Below are positions 48,447 to 56,584 of a DNA stretch of 64,000 bases, piece by piece (positions within the stretch are counted from its first letter, which is position 1; every line of letters begins with the position of its first letter). The translations under genes and the position numbers were made by a program. Source of the stretch: JBHOQS01 sp042408875 (lineage in GTDB: Bacteria > Chloroflexota > UBA11872 > JBHOQS01); assembly GCA_042408875.1 (NCBI GenBank), contig JBHOQS010000016.1, positions 89,705 through 153,704 of the forward strand, written 5' to 3'. Below the pieces are notes generated by a model. It saw nothing but the letters and a program-made list of their open reading frames with translations, was not told the origin of the DNA and made no database searches.

Positions 48447-49859
48447 ATGGACAGCGACGTTCAAGCATATTATCGCTCACCAGCGGTGCGTGTACGCCTG
48501 GCCGAGTTTTGCGGCGCGCGTGTGTCTGGCAGCGAAGCGTTCACAAGCCGCTACCTAATCGCGTACCGGGCGCCCCTGCAGGGTGCCGGCCAGCGATACC
48601 CGATCACAGCCTTCGATCGTCTGCTGGACGAGGGCGTTGATATTGGACGGTCGCTCTGGGATGCTGCTGGTCTGGTCGCCGACCTTGACATCGATTATCA
48701 AAACGTGGACTTTCCTGCCGAAGGGCTGCTTCATCCAGAGGCAGTCTTCGACAAGCTCGAGCCGGTCTACTGCGCGCTCAACAGCCTGTGCGCTGAGCTT
48801 GACCTTGCGCCACTGGTGGTCCTCTCCGCGAAGGGCTATCACTTCCTGTGGTTCATCCCGGCGCAGAGCACTGCATATACGGCGCTGGTGGAGCTCGGCG
48901 AGGTGCTGCCGACGGTGGCGGCGCGGTACGCGCGCGGCCTGCCAGACATCGAGGAGCATGTATCACTGGAGCAGGGGCGTGCCTTTGACGGGCTGGGGCG
49001 CGTGCTAGAGTATCTGGTACACCAGGTGCTGCTGCGTGTGCACGACGCCACGACGATCCCGGTCGTCACCACAGGGCTGCGAGTCGGCTCTCGTCTGGTC
49101 GGCCGTGAGGCGGCTTCGCTCGATCTCTCCGCGTTTGGGGACCTCCTGCACATCCGCGAGCTTCGCTGTGCCTATACGGTGTGTCGCAAGCACCACTACG
49201 CGCCCGGGTTCGCCGGAACCATCGCTGCCGAGGTTCCGCCGCTGGTGTACGTGCCGCGGAGCGGGTCCGGGCCCCCTCTACGTGAGCTCCTGCGCGTGCG
49301 CTGCGATCTGCAGCAGGCGGCTGAGCTTGCCACAACTGCACCGGCGTGCATCCCTGATGGCAGCTCCGGCACAATGGCGCTCGTGCAGCGGTACCGGCGC
49401 TCCTCGCTGTACCGGTTCCACCGAGAGTTCTACAGCGGCTGGCACGATCCCCCGGAGCAGTGGCCGACTGGCTATGACCGGCTTGATCTTGGAGCGCTGC
49501 CGCCGTGTGTCGCCGAGCCACTGCGGCGGCCGAACGACTGGCTGCTCAAGCCCACCAACATCCAGACGATCGCCCGCGTCCTCTGGAGCTTAGGCTGGCA
49601 TCCCCGCGCCATCGCTGGGCTCATCCGTTCCAAGTATGAGCGTGACTATGGCTGGGGAGACCGCTGGGAGGTGGCCGACCCGGCGCTGCGGGCGGACTTC
49701 TATGTGCGGCTCTTCTGCGGCCTGGTCGCCACCGGCGTTGACGCGCTGGAGGACTTCAACTGCATCTCCCAGCAAGAGAAGGGATATTGTCCCCTGCCCG
49801 GCTGCGGCCACAATCTCCTCGATTACCGGCCTGCATTACTTATCCGGAGGACAGCATGA
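48447..49859 (+). CDS. archaeo-eukaryotic primase (AEP)-like protein with C-terminal zinc knuckle
   Basis: 470 residues from ATG 48447; GTG 48414 in frame is possible. TATACT at 48390-48395 may be the -10. LVADLDIDYQNVDF holds a D-x-D pair as in the AEP metal site and VVLSAKGYHFLWFIPA resembles the S-x-x-x-x-H nucleotide-binding motif II (SGxGxH). A later Asp/His-containing motif III is uncertain. Between residues 360 and 440 there are helices (TNIQTIARVLWSLGWHPRAIAGLIRSKYERDYGW) similar to PriCT-like regions, and the end has CISQQEKGYCPLPGCGHN, a likely zinc knuckle. It may prime or fill DNA. No helicase or plasmid gene is adjacent. Its stop overlaps the next ATG. Confidence 0.6.
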   Translation: MDSDVQAYYRSPAVRVRLAEFCGARVSGSEAFTSRYLIAYRAPLQGAGQRYPITAFDRLLDEGVDIGRSLWDAAGLVADLDIDYQNVDFPAEGLLHPEAVFDKLEPVYCALNSLCAELDLAPLVVLSAKGYHFLWFIPAQSTAYTALVELGEVLPTVAARYARGLPDIEEHVSLEQGRAFDGLGRVLEYLVHQVLLRVHDATTIPVVTTGLRVGSRLVGREAASLDLSAFGDLLHIRELRCAYTVCRKHHYAPGFAGTIAAEVPPLVYVPRSGSGPPLRELLRVRCDLQQAAELATTAPACIPDGSSGTMALVQRYRRSSLYRFHREFYSGWHDPPEQWPTGYDRLDLGALPPCVAEPLRRPNDWLLKPTNIQTIARVLWSLGWHPRAIAGLIRSKYERDYGWGDRWEVADPALRADFYVRLFCGLVATGVDALEDFNCISQQEKGYCPLPGCGHNLLDYRPALLIRRTA

Positions 49860-50713
49860 AAAGGCCATGCTCCTGGCCGATCGGGATCTCCACAGGGGTG
49901 TACTACAACCGGCCGATCCTGACGACGCTGCCGCGCATTGCCGTCAGTGGCATCCGCCTGCTCGAGGTGTGCAGTTTCCCGGCCCACTTCGACTACCACG
50001 ATCCTGGATTGGCGCGGGAGGTGCGCCGGCAGGTCGAGGCGCTGGGGCTCGTGGTGCACTCGCTGCACGCCCCCTTTAGCCCGCAGATCGACATCACCCT
50101 GCTGGACGATGCCGCTCGCCGGCATGCGGTGACGGAGGTCAAACACGCCGCGGAAGCACTGGCTGAACTGGGCGGCCGCGTGCTCGTCATCCACCCCGGC
50201 TCGGAGATTGGCCCGGATGGGCACCGCATCATGGAGCGGCTGCATCGCAGCGCCGATAGCCTGGCGGAGCTCCATTCACACTGCGCGGCGCTCGGCCTGA
50301 CGCTGGCGGTAGAGGACATGCTCCCGCACCTGCTGGCTGGGCGGACAGCAGATCTGCTCTGGCTACTGGAACAACTGCCGCGCGACCACGTCGGCTTCTG
50401 CCTCGATACTGGCCATTCTTACCTGGCAGGCGAGCTCCTCCAACGCATCGACCTCTTCGGGCCCTGGCTGCTACTGCTCCATGCCAGCGACAACCGGGGC
50501 CAGTACGATGACCATTTGCCGCCCGGCGAGGGGAGCATCAAGTGGCAGGATGTCTTTCGGGCCCTGTATGCTGTTGGCTTCGACGGCGCCGTGATCCTCG
50601 AAGTGGCGGGGCGGGATGACGAGGAGGGACTGTGGCGCAGCATCCAGCGCAGCGTGGAGGAACTCCACCGGCTGGCCGGCGTGTTTGCAGCGCCGGCGCA
50701 GGCCCGTCTCTGA
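49856..50713 (+). CDS. sugar phosphate isomerase/epimerase (xylose isomerase-like TIM barrel)
   Basis: 285 residues; ATG 49856 follows GGAGG and overlaps the primase-like gene stop. TIM-barrel AP-endonuclease-2 features: LLEVCSFPAHFDYHD, VVHSLHAPFSPQIDITLLD, VLVIHPGSEI, LAVEDMLPHLLAG (metal Glu), HVGFCLDTGHSYLAGEL (metal Asp/His), LLLLHASDNRGQYDDHLPPGEGSIKW and VILEVAGRDDEEG. It isomerises or epimerises a keto sugar, or acts on a myo-inositol catabolite. It opens a region of sugar-acid enzymes. Confidence 0.86.
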   Translation: MKRPCSWPIGISTGVYYNRPILTTLPRIAVSGIRLLEVCSFPAHFDYHDPGLAREVRRQVEALGLVVHSLHAPFSPQIDITLLDDAARRHAVTEVKHAAEALAELGGRVLVIHPGSEIGPDGHRIMERLHRSADSLAELHSHCAALGLTLAVEDMLPHLLAGRTADLLWLLEQLPRDHVGFCLDTGHSYLAGELLQRIDLFGPWLLLLHASDNRGQYDDHLPPGEGSIKWQDVFRALYAVGFDGAVILEVAGRDDEEGLWRSIQRSVEELHRLAGVFAAPAQARL

Positions 50714-50840
50714 GGTGCTCGTGTCTTCCCTGCCTGCAATTCGGTAACCCATCGCTGGGCCCGCTGGCACGTTCTGGCGACCAGATCGCAATTCTCGTAG
50801 CATGCGAGGCGCAGACATCGCCACAGGGAGGCGCGCAGGG

Positions 50841-51167
50841 ATGTATGTGCTGTTCGTGAAGATCAAGGTCAAGCCAGAGTTTGTCGAGCAGTATCTCGAG
50901 GCAACGGCGACGATCGATGCCAGAGGTTCCGTGGCGAACGAGCCCGGCTGCCTGCGCTTCGACGTCATCCGTGATGAAGCCGACCCTACCACGGTGTACT
51001 TCTACGAGGTGTACCGCGACCGAGAAGCGTTCGAGGCGCACATCCGGGCGCCGCACTTCGTCCGGTGGCGCGATACCGTGCGCGACTGGACCACTGGCAC
51101 TGTTGAGGTGGTGCGTGGGTTCAGCTACTTCCCACCGGACGCGCAGTGGCAGAAGCAGCCCCTGTAA
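50841..51167 (+). CDS. antibiotic biosynthesis monooxygenase (ABM/LsrG-like) domain protein
   Basis: 108 residues from ATG 50841. The ferredoxin-like ABM fold is clear: YVLFVKIKVKPEFVEQYLEATATIDARGSVANEPGCLRFDVIRDEADPTTVYFYEVYRDREAFEAHIRAPHFVRW. These small dimers are often quinol or aldehyde/sugar-derived oxygenases or isomerases such as LsrG. It lies in a sugar catabolism block; its substrate is unknown. Confidence 0.87.
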   Translation: MYVLFVKIKVKPEFVEQYLEATATIDARGSVANEPGCLRFDVIRDEADPTTVYFYEVYRDREAFEAHIRAPHFVRWRDTVRDWTTGTVEVVRGFSYFPPDAQWQKQPL

Positions 51168-51188
51168 CGCACGGCACCGCGCCCCACG

Positions 51189-52370
51189 CTAGGATGCTTT
51201 CGGCGGGTGGGCGCGCACTGCCTCTTCGTTGACCTCGGTGCCCCACCCGGGGCCGGTCGGCAGCTCCAAATAGCCGTTCTTGATCACCGGCTTGACCGTC
51301 ACCAGGTCGTTCTGCCACGGCACCATGTCGGGATCGATCTCCATGATGCGCAGGTTCGGCACGACGGCGGCGAAGTGCGCGCTCATCATGGTGGCCAGGT
51401 GGCTGTAGAAGTTATGCGGCGCCACGTTGACCTCGTAGGCGTCGGCCATCGCGGCGATTTTCAGCGCCTCGCCGATGCCGTTCCACGGCACGTCGATGAT
51501 GGCCACGTCGAGCGCGCCTTCTTCGAAGAAGGGGCGGTACTCGCGCCGGCCGAAGAGGCATTCACCCGACGCGATGGGAATGCGCGTCTGGGAGCGGATG
51601 TAGCGGAGTGCTTTGGGATCGCGCGTGTCGATCTCCACCCACATGAGGTCGTAGGGCTCCATGGCGTGCGCCATTTTGAGAAAGCCTTCGGTCTTGTAGT
51701 TGAAATTCAGGTCGACCAGGATGTCAATATCCGGGCCGGCGCCTTCGCGGAAAGCGGCAAGCTGCTCGCGGATAGCCTGTACGACGTAGCGCTCGGGGTT
51801 GAGCTCGGGAAAGCTGGCTCCGCGGGCGAAGCCGGGCACGTGCCCGCGCGGCGGCCCGTCGCGGAAGAGCAGCACGTTGGTCTTGAGCGCGGTATAGCCC
51901 TTCGCCACTACCTCCTTGCCCAGCGCGACCAGATCGTCCAAGGACCGGACGGGAGGCACGCCCATGAGCTCCGCCCGGCCGCCTACGCGGTACGTCCCGC
52001 AGTGTGACCAGTACAGGCGGATACGCTCGCGCACCGGCCCGCCCAGCAGCTCGTATACCGGCACACCCAGGGCCCGCGCCTTGAGGTCGATGAGGGCGTT
52101 CTCAATGGCCCCGATCGCCTGCTGGAACGCGCCGCCCGCCGCGGTGCGGCGCAGCGCCTGCATGAGAGCCACATGGGCCTCATAGGCCCGCGGGTCTTTC
52201 CCGATCAGTGCCGGCGCTAGGCGGTCGATCAACGCAGCAATACCCTGGCCGCCGAACGACTGGTTATACTCGCTCCATCCGACGAGGCCCGTGTCGGTGG
52301 TGATCTTGAGGTAGTCGAAGGTACGCCAGCCTGCATCGGTATGCAGCGATTCGATCCGCTCGATCTTCAT
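51189..52370 (-). CDS. mandelate racemase/muconate lactonizing enzyme family protein
   Basis: 393 residues from ATG 52370; GTG 52376 also in frame. Metal and catalytic residues: YTALKTNVLLFRDG (Lys), ILVDLNFNYKTEG (Asp), LMWVEIDTRD (Glu), IASGECLFGRREY (Glu) and VNVAPHNFYSHLATM (His). A sugar-acid dehydratase or racemase of the enolase superfamily. Third position Glu-Ile-Asp in place of the common Glu-Glu-Pro is unusual. Minus-strand neighbours include a Gfo/Idh oxidoreductase and another family member. Confidence 0.87.
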   Translation of the reverse strand: MKIERIESLHTDAGWRTFDYLKITTDTGLVGWSEYNQSFGGQGIAALIDRLAPALIGKDPRAYEAHVALMQALRRTAAGGAFQQAIGAIENALIDLKARALGVPVYELLGGPVRERIRLYWSHCGTYRVGGRAELMGVPPVRSLDDLVALGKEVVAKGYTALKTNVLLFRDGPPRGHVPGFARGASFPELNPERYVVQAIREQLAAFREGAGPDIDILVDLNFNYKTEGFLKMAHAMEPYDLMWVEIDTRDPKALRYIRSQTRIPIASGECLFGRREYRPFFEEGALDVAIIDVPWNGIGEALKIAAMADAYEVNVAPHNFYSHLATMMSAHFAAVVPNLRIMEIDPDMVPWQNDLVTVKPVIKNGYLELPTGPGWGTEVNEEAVRAHPPKAS

Positions 52371-52773
52371 GAGCACGTTACTCCTGCATCTGGCATCGTC
52401 TGGTCGGGGACGTTCGCCCCCTGCGCGCCCGCAGAGAGGCTGCCCGGGAGCATGGATGCGGCGTAATGCTTACTGCCCCCCAATCCTGGTGAGAGATTAC
52501 CAAGCCGCGGGTGAAGGGCGCAGCATGCCGGCGCAACCATAGATCGGGCATATTCTCCACTGTGACCATGATTGTAGGGGCGCAGCGTCGCTGCGCCCGC
52601 GGATATAGTGACTGGAGAGGCCGGTCGATCTGAGGTGCCGTTGTCCGGTGAGGGGCACGGCATGCTGTGCCCCTCCTCTGCTGGGTCCGTTTGCCATCGC
52701 CCAATAGGCGAAGACGGTGCCGCTGCACCGCTACCGTCCTGACCATTCGTAACCGGCATGTAGTGTTACGGTG
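52371..52773. other. 403-base gap rich in hairpin repeats
   Basis: No supported gene. It holds at least three hairpins: 52578-52598 (GGGCGCAGCG-T-CGCTGCGCCC), 52650-52675 (GAGGGGCAC ... GTGCCCCTC with a wobble pair) and 52715-52730 (CGGTGC/GCACCG). The text TGTAGGGGCGCAGC is of a kind I associate with dispersed intergenic hairpin repeats. Confidence 0.75.
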
Positions 52774-53838
52774 TTAGAACGTGGTCTGGAGCTCCATGAC
52801 ACGCCCCGCGGCCGCTGCCTGCGGTGCACTGGTCATGATCTCGACCAGATGCCGGCCGTGCTCAGCAGTGAGGCGCAGCGGGGTGCCCTGGCGCAGGCAC
52901 TCGACCATGTGCCACACGCCGAGGTCCCGCACCGGCGGCGCCGGCGGCACCGCTACCTCTCGCCACGCTTTGTGGGCAGACTCATAGAGGTAGAGCCCCG
53001 GCTGCCCGGCCCGGCCTTCGAGGCTGATGGTGCCCTCGCTCCCGTAGATCTCCAGCCTAGGGCCGCGCGACGCCTCCACACAGTAGGTCGCATCGAGGAA
53101 GGCAAACGTTGCATTGCCGAAGTCGAGCATCAAGAGCGAGTTATCGTCGATCTCGACGTCAATGCGCTTGCCCGCATACGGACCGGCCGTGATATAGCGC
53201 ACTGGCAGCGTGCGGCCAGAGAAGCAGGCCAGCCGCTGCACCGGGCCCAGGATGCTGGTGATCTGGCTCAGTCCGTGGACGCCAAGGTCCAGGATCGGCG
53301 ACGAGCCCGGCTTGTAGTACCACGTCGAGTCACGCGGCACATCGTGCTTCTCCGGGCCATCGTGAGAGCTCTGTACCCGCGCGAAGGCAACCCGCCCGAT
53401 CGCACCCTCACGTATGAGCCGGGCGATGGTCTGGATCACCGGACGCACCGGGTGCTCGGGCGCGCAGGCGAGGAGCAGCCCGCGGTGCCGCGCTTCGTCG
53501 ATCAGCCGCGTACATTCCTCGACCGAGGTGGCCATCGGCTTCTGCGTGTAGACATGCCTGCCTGCCTGCAGCGCAGCCATGCTGACCTGAAAATGCTCAG
53601 GGATCGGTGTAGTGTTCACCAGCAGGTCGAAACCAACCTGCTGAAGCATCTGCGCTACATCGGTATAGCTCTGTGAGACACCGAAGAGCGCAGCAGCGCT
53701 TCGTGCCTTCTCTTCAATGGCATCGCAGACCGCCACGAGTTCCACCAAGCCCATAGCGGCCATGGCCTGGATGCCCGGCAGGTGCATCCCTAGGGCAATC
53801 GTGCCGCACCCGACCAGGGCTATGCGTACCTTGTCCAT
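52774..53838 (-). CDS. Gfo/Idh/MocA family oxidoreductase
   Basis: 354 residues. N-terminal NAD(P)-binding domain: RIALVGCGTIALGMHLPG, then EHFQVSMAALQAGRHVYTQKPMATSVEECTRLIDEA, the hallmark EKP-like QKP with catalytic Lys. HPVRPVIQTIARLIREGAIG and SPILDLGVHGLSQITSILG give the substrate-binding His/Asp region. It oxidises or reduces a sugar, inositol or sugar acid with NAD(P). It lies between two enolase-superfamily genes on the same strand. Confidence 0.9.
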   Translation of the reverse strand: MDKVRIALVGCGTIALGMHLPGIQAMAAMGLVELVAVCDAIEEKARSAAALFGVSQSYTDVAQMLQQVGFDLLVNTTPIPEHFQVSMAALQAGRHVYTQKPMATSVEECTRLIDEARHRGLLLACAPEHPVRPVIQTIARLIREGAIGRVAFARVQSSHDGPEKHDVPRDSTWYYKPGSSPILDLGVHGLSQITSILGPVQRLACFSGRTLPVRYITAGPYAGKRIDVEIDDNSLLMLDFGNATFAFLDATYCVEASRGPRLEIYGSEGTISLEGRAGQPGLYLYESAHKAWREVAVPPAPPVRDLGVWHMVECLRQGTPLRLTAEHGRHLVEIMTSAPQAAAAGRVMELQTTF

Positions 53839-53895
53839 CGTCGCGATCCCGGCCTCCTGCTCTCTTTGACATGCATGCCGCTAGCTACAGGGCCG

Positions 53896-54981
53896 TTACT
53901 GGCTCAGCCTGCGGCGGATGGCCTCCTCGTTCCAGTGCAGGCCCAGGCCTGGCTCATCCGGAAGGGTGACGTAGCCATCGCGGATATCGGGGGGCTCCAC
54001 GAACTCGTTCAGGTAGCTCTGGATCGAGTGCACATAGCTCTCTACGATCAACCCGTTCGACACCGCGCCCACACAGTGGGCGCCGACGTGCGGCCCGCCG
54101 TGGGGAGCCATAGGCAGGTGGTACGCCGAGGCCAGCGCGGCGATCTTCAGCCACTCGGTGAACCCGCCGCACGTGCGGGGGTCGGCCTGCACAATATCGA
54201 CCGCCCGCGCCTCGATCAGGTCACGGAAGCCCCAGCGGGTGAACTCATTCTCCCCACTGGCAACGGGGATGTCCAGCGCGGCGCAGATCTCGGCCTGGCC
54301 GCGGAAGTCATCTGCCGGTGTTGGCTCTTCGAGCCAGTACGGCTCATACTTCTCGATCATGCGAGCGAAGCGGATCGCTGTCGGCGCATCCCAGGCGTTG
54401 TTAGCGTCAACCATGAGCGCGACGTCCGGGCCGATGGCCTCGCGCACTGCCCGCACCCGCTCGGCGTCGTGCTTCAACCCGGCGCCGGGCCAGCCGACCT
54501 TCATCTTCACGGCCTTGTAACCCAGCTTCACGTAGCCTTCCATCTCAGCAGCGAGCTCAGCTGGCCCTTTCCCCTCCTCGTAATACCCGCCGGCCGCGTA
54601 CACGGGCACACGCCGACGATGTCCACCCATCAGCCGCCAGCACGGCTGTCCAAGCGTCTTGCCGCGCAGGTCCCAGAGGGCGATGTCTACCACGCCGATA
54701 GCAGAGATGTACTCGCCCTTGGCGACCGGCTTGCGGTTGTAAGCGTACATGCGGTCCCAGCACGCTTCGATGTCCAGCGGGTCCTGTCCAAGTAAGAGCT
54801 CCCGAAGCCGCCCCAGTACGTAGGACGCATGGCCACCGAAGGAGGTACCGGTAATGCCTTCGTCAGTATGGATCTCTACCCGTGAGAAACCCCGGTGAGT
54901 CGTGCGGATGATCGAGTTCCAGTAAGGCCGCTCCAGAGGTCCTAACGAGAACTGGGTCATGGTGATATCGCTGATCTTCAT
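53896..54981 (-). CDS. mandelate racemase/muconate lactonizing enzyme family protein (galactonate-dehydratase-like)
   Basis: 361 residues. YKAVKMKVGWPGAGL carries the K-x-K motif, VALMVDANNAWD the metal Asp, YWLEEPTPADD and VASGENEFTRWG the metal Glu residues, and PMAPHGGPHVGAHCV the catalytic His. Typical sugar-acid dehydratase or racemase; galactonate, gluconate or similar substrates are possible. First gene of the minus-strand sugar-acid group by position, with the Gfo/Idh gene 57 bases downstream. Divergent from a secreted-protein gene across a region with phased repeats. Confidence 0.88.
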   Translation of the reverse strand: MKISDITMTQFSLGPLERPYWNSIIRTTHRGFSRVEIHTDEGITGTSFGGHASYVLGRLRELLLGQDPLDIEACWDRMYAYNRKPVAKGEYISAIGVVDIALWDLRGKTLGQPCWRLMGGHRRRVPVYAAGGYYEEGKGPAELAAEMEGYVKLGYKAVKMKVGWPGAGLKHDAERVRAVREAIGPDVALMVDANNAWDAPTAIRFARMIEKYEPYWLEEPTPADDFRGQAEICAALDIPVASGENEFTRWGFRDLIEARAVDIVQADPRTCGGFTEWLKIAALASAYHLPMAPHGGPHVGAHCVGAVSNGLIVESYVHSIQSYLNEFVEPPDIRDGYVTLPDEPGLGLHWNEEAIRRRLSQ

Positions 54982-55120
54982 CGCGCTGTACTCCTCGTCC
55001 GCTAAGCACCACGCGCCCGACGTCGTCCACCCCCTTGTCCACCCAGCCTATCTAGCCCCGCACAGTAGCACTCCGCTGTCCCTCCGTCAACGCGGCGTGG
55101 CGGTCCGCGGGACAGAGCGT

Positions 55121-55198
55121 TTTTCAGGAAACTTTCAGCAGAGTTTAACGCCAGTTTTACATATGTTCCACATAGTCTTCACATCCCTGCGGTAGAGT
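55121..55198 (+). promoter_or_regulatory. six 11-bp-phased direct repeats resembling a PHO box, with a -10 element
   Basis: Contiguous 11-base units start at 55121, 55132, 55143, 55154, 55165 and 55176: TTTTCAGGAAA, CTTTCAGCAGA, GTTTAACGCCA, GTTTTACATAT, GTTCCACATAG, TCTTCACATCC (common core xTTTxA or xTTCxCA). The phasing is exact through 66 bases. TAGAGT (55193-55198) follows as a possible -10, placing the last units over the -35 region. This is the layout of PhoB/PhoP-type response-regulator sites. It lies in the 349-base divergent gap 54982-55330, which otherwise shows nothing. Confidence 0.6.
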
Positions 55199-55330
55199 TC
55201 CCATGGGCCGTCGGGGTGTCCCTGACCTGAGCAGGCTGGCAGGCCGTCCCGGCCAGGGCCCCTGATCACGCGAGGCTCACTAATCCTGTTTTCTGATCCT
55301 GAATATCGCTCGGAAGGAGGTCGGACGAAC

Positions 55331-55984
55331 GTGCTATCCAGGCTCTCTCCCACTGTTCGGCGCGGCATACTCGCCGGCGGTGCGGTTCTCATTGTCGGCG
55401 GCGCAGCCATCGGTGTGGCCAGTGCGCAGCAGCCTACTCCGACGCCCAGCCCGGGGGCGACGCCTCCGGCCCAGGCCACGCCGCGCCCGGGCTACCAGGC
55501 CTTCCTGGAGGCGCTGGCCCGACGTCTCGGCATTACCACGGAGCGTCTCCAGCAGGCCATCACCGAGGCGCGCAATGACGTGGGACTGCCGCAGCGGGGA
55601 CCGGGGTTCGGTTTCGGCTTCGGGAAGCATGGCCGCGGCTTCTTCCCGGGAGGGGTGTACTTCTCGGTGGCGGCGCAGGCGATGGGCATCTCCGTTGACC
55701 AGCTCCGCCAGGAGCTCCCCGGCAAGTCGCTGGCCCAGGTGGCGCAGGCCCACGGCAAAAACCCGGCTGATGTGGCCACCGCGCTGAAGAGCGCCATCAA
55801 CCAGCGCATTGACCAGGCCGTCGCCGCAGGCCGGCTCACAGCCGATCAGGCCAACCAGGCTAAGCAGCAGGCTGCCCAGCGCATCGACCAGCTCATGACC
55901 CGGGTCGTGCCGCAGGGTCGCCTGGGTGGACCACGGCGCGGCCCTGCCCCGGCTGGCACCGCCACCCCGACGCCGCGCTCGTAA
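55331..55984 (+). CDS. secreted helical protein of unknown function
   Basis: 217 residues from GTG 55331 (GGAGGTCGG upstream). Signal peptide GILAGGAVLIVGGAAIGVASA followed by a Pro/Thr linker. Two similar helical units follow: FLEALARRLGITTERLQQAITEAR and YFSVAAQAMGISVDQLRQELPGKSLAQVAQAHGKNPADVATALKSA. A Gly/Phe-rich loop lies between. The C-terminal helix is Gln/Ala-rich with DQAVAAGRLTADQANQAKQQ. Such repeats occur in many exported actinobacterial and Chloroflexota proteins of unknown role. It is the gene behind the phased-repeat operator. Confidence 0.75.
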   Translation: MLSRLSPTVRRGILAGGAVLIVGGAAIGVASAQQPTPTPSPGATPPAQATPRPGYQAFLEALARRLGITTERLQQAITEARNDVGLPQRGPGFGFGFGKHGRGFFPGGVYFSVAAQAMGISVDQLRQELPGKSLAQVAQAHGKNPADVATALKSAINQRIDQAVAAGRLTADQANQAKQQAAQRIDQLMTRVVPQGRLGGPRRGPAPAGTATPTPRS

Positions 55985-56216
55985 CGGGCCGGCGTAGCCG
56001 TAAGGTCGGGAACGGGCCGGGCGAGACGCTGACACACGAGGCATCCGCCCGGCCCTCGGTGGCAATGGTGGTGATGCCTGTCTTTGCTGCACGCATTCTC
56101 TGCGCTGTGCTCCGGCCACCCTTCTGAGAGGACAAGGACGACGGCCTTAGACGCACCTAGCACGTATGCAGTAGTAGCAAAGAAATTTATCGCTCAGGAG
56201 TAAGGACGGTCTAGCC
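55985..56216. other. intergenic region before the small secreted protein
   Basis: About 230 bases, no supported gene and no clear promoter found; the last 40 bases are A/T-richer than the surroundings. Confidence 0.35.
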
Positions 56217-56432
56217 ATGGCCCGTACTCGTAGGAATCACCTGCCCCGCTGGGCGGTCGCCGCTGGAGGGCTGCTTGCCACGGCAGGGTTCTGGGTAGCA
56301 GTAACCGGCAGCCCATCTCCTGTGCAGGAGACTGCCGGGGCGGCGCCGATGTCCACACCGCCTGCCGCAGCAGCGCGGGTGCAGGGCGACGATGACCGCC
56401 TGGGCATCTGGCGTCGTGAAGATGACGAATAG
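56217..56432 (+). CDS. small exported protein of unknown function upstream of apbE
   Basis: 71 residues. An N-terminal basic stretch and hydrophobic helix (WAVAAGGLLATAGFWVAVTG) are followed by a short Pro/Ala tail and an acidic end (DDDRLGIWRREDDE). No family recognised. The coding frame and position suggest it belongs with the downstream apbE and haem-b genes, perhaps as an accessory. The gap of 152 bases to apbE is otherwise featureless. Confidence 0.5.
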   Translation: MARTRRNHLPRWAVAAGGLLATAGFWVAVTGSPSPVQETAGAAPMSTPPAAAARVQGDDDRLGIWRREDDE

Positions 56433-56584
56433 GCAGAGCGTAGCCGGGCTGCCCGCGCGGCGCGCTCCCTCGCGCCGGCCAGCCCGTCGGCAGCACCAGC
56501 CCGAGATCGGCCGTCCCAGACGGCCCCTGCCCCGCGTCTGCGTACGCGCGGGTCCTAACGTTAGGACCTGTGGAGGGCAGCTCG

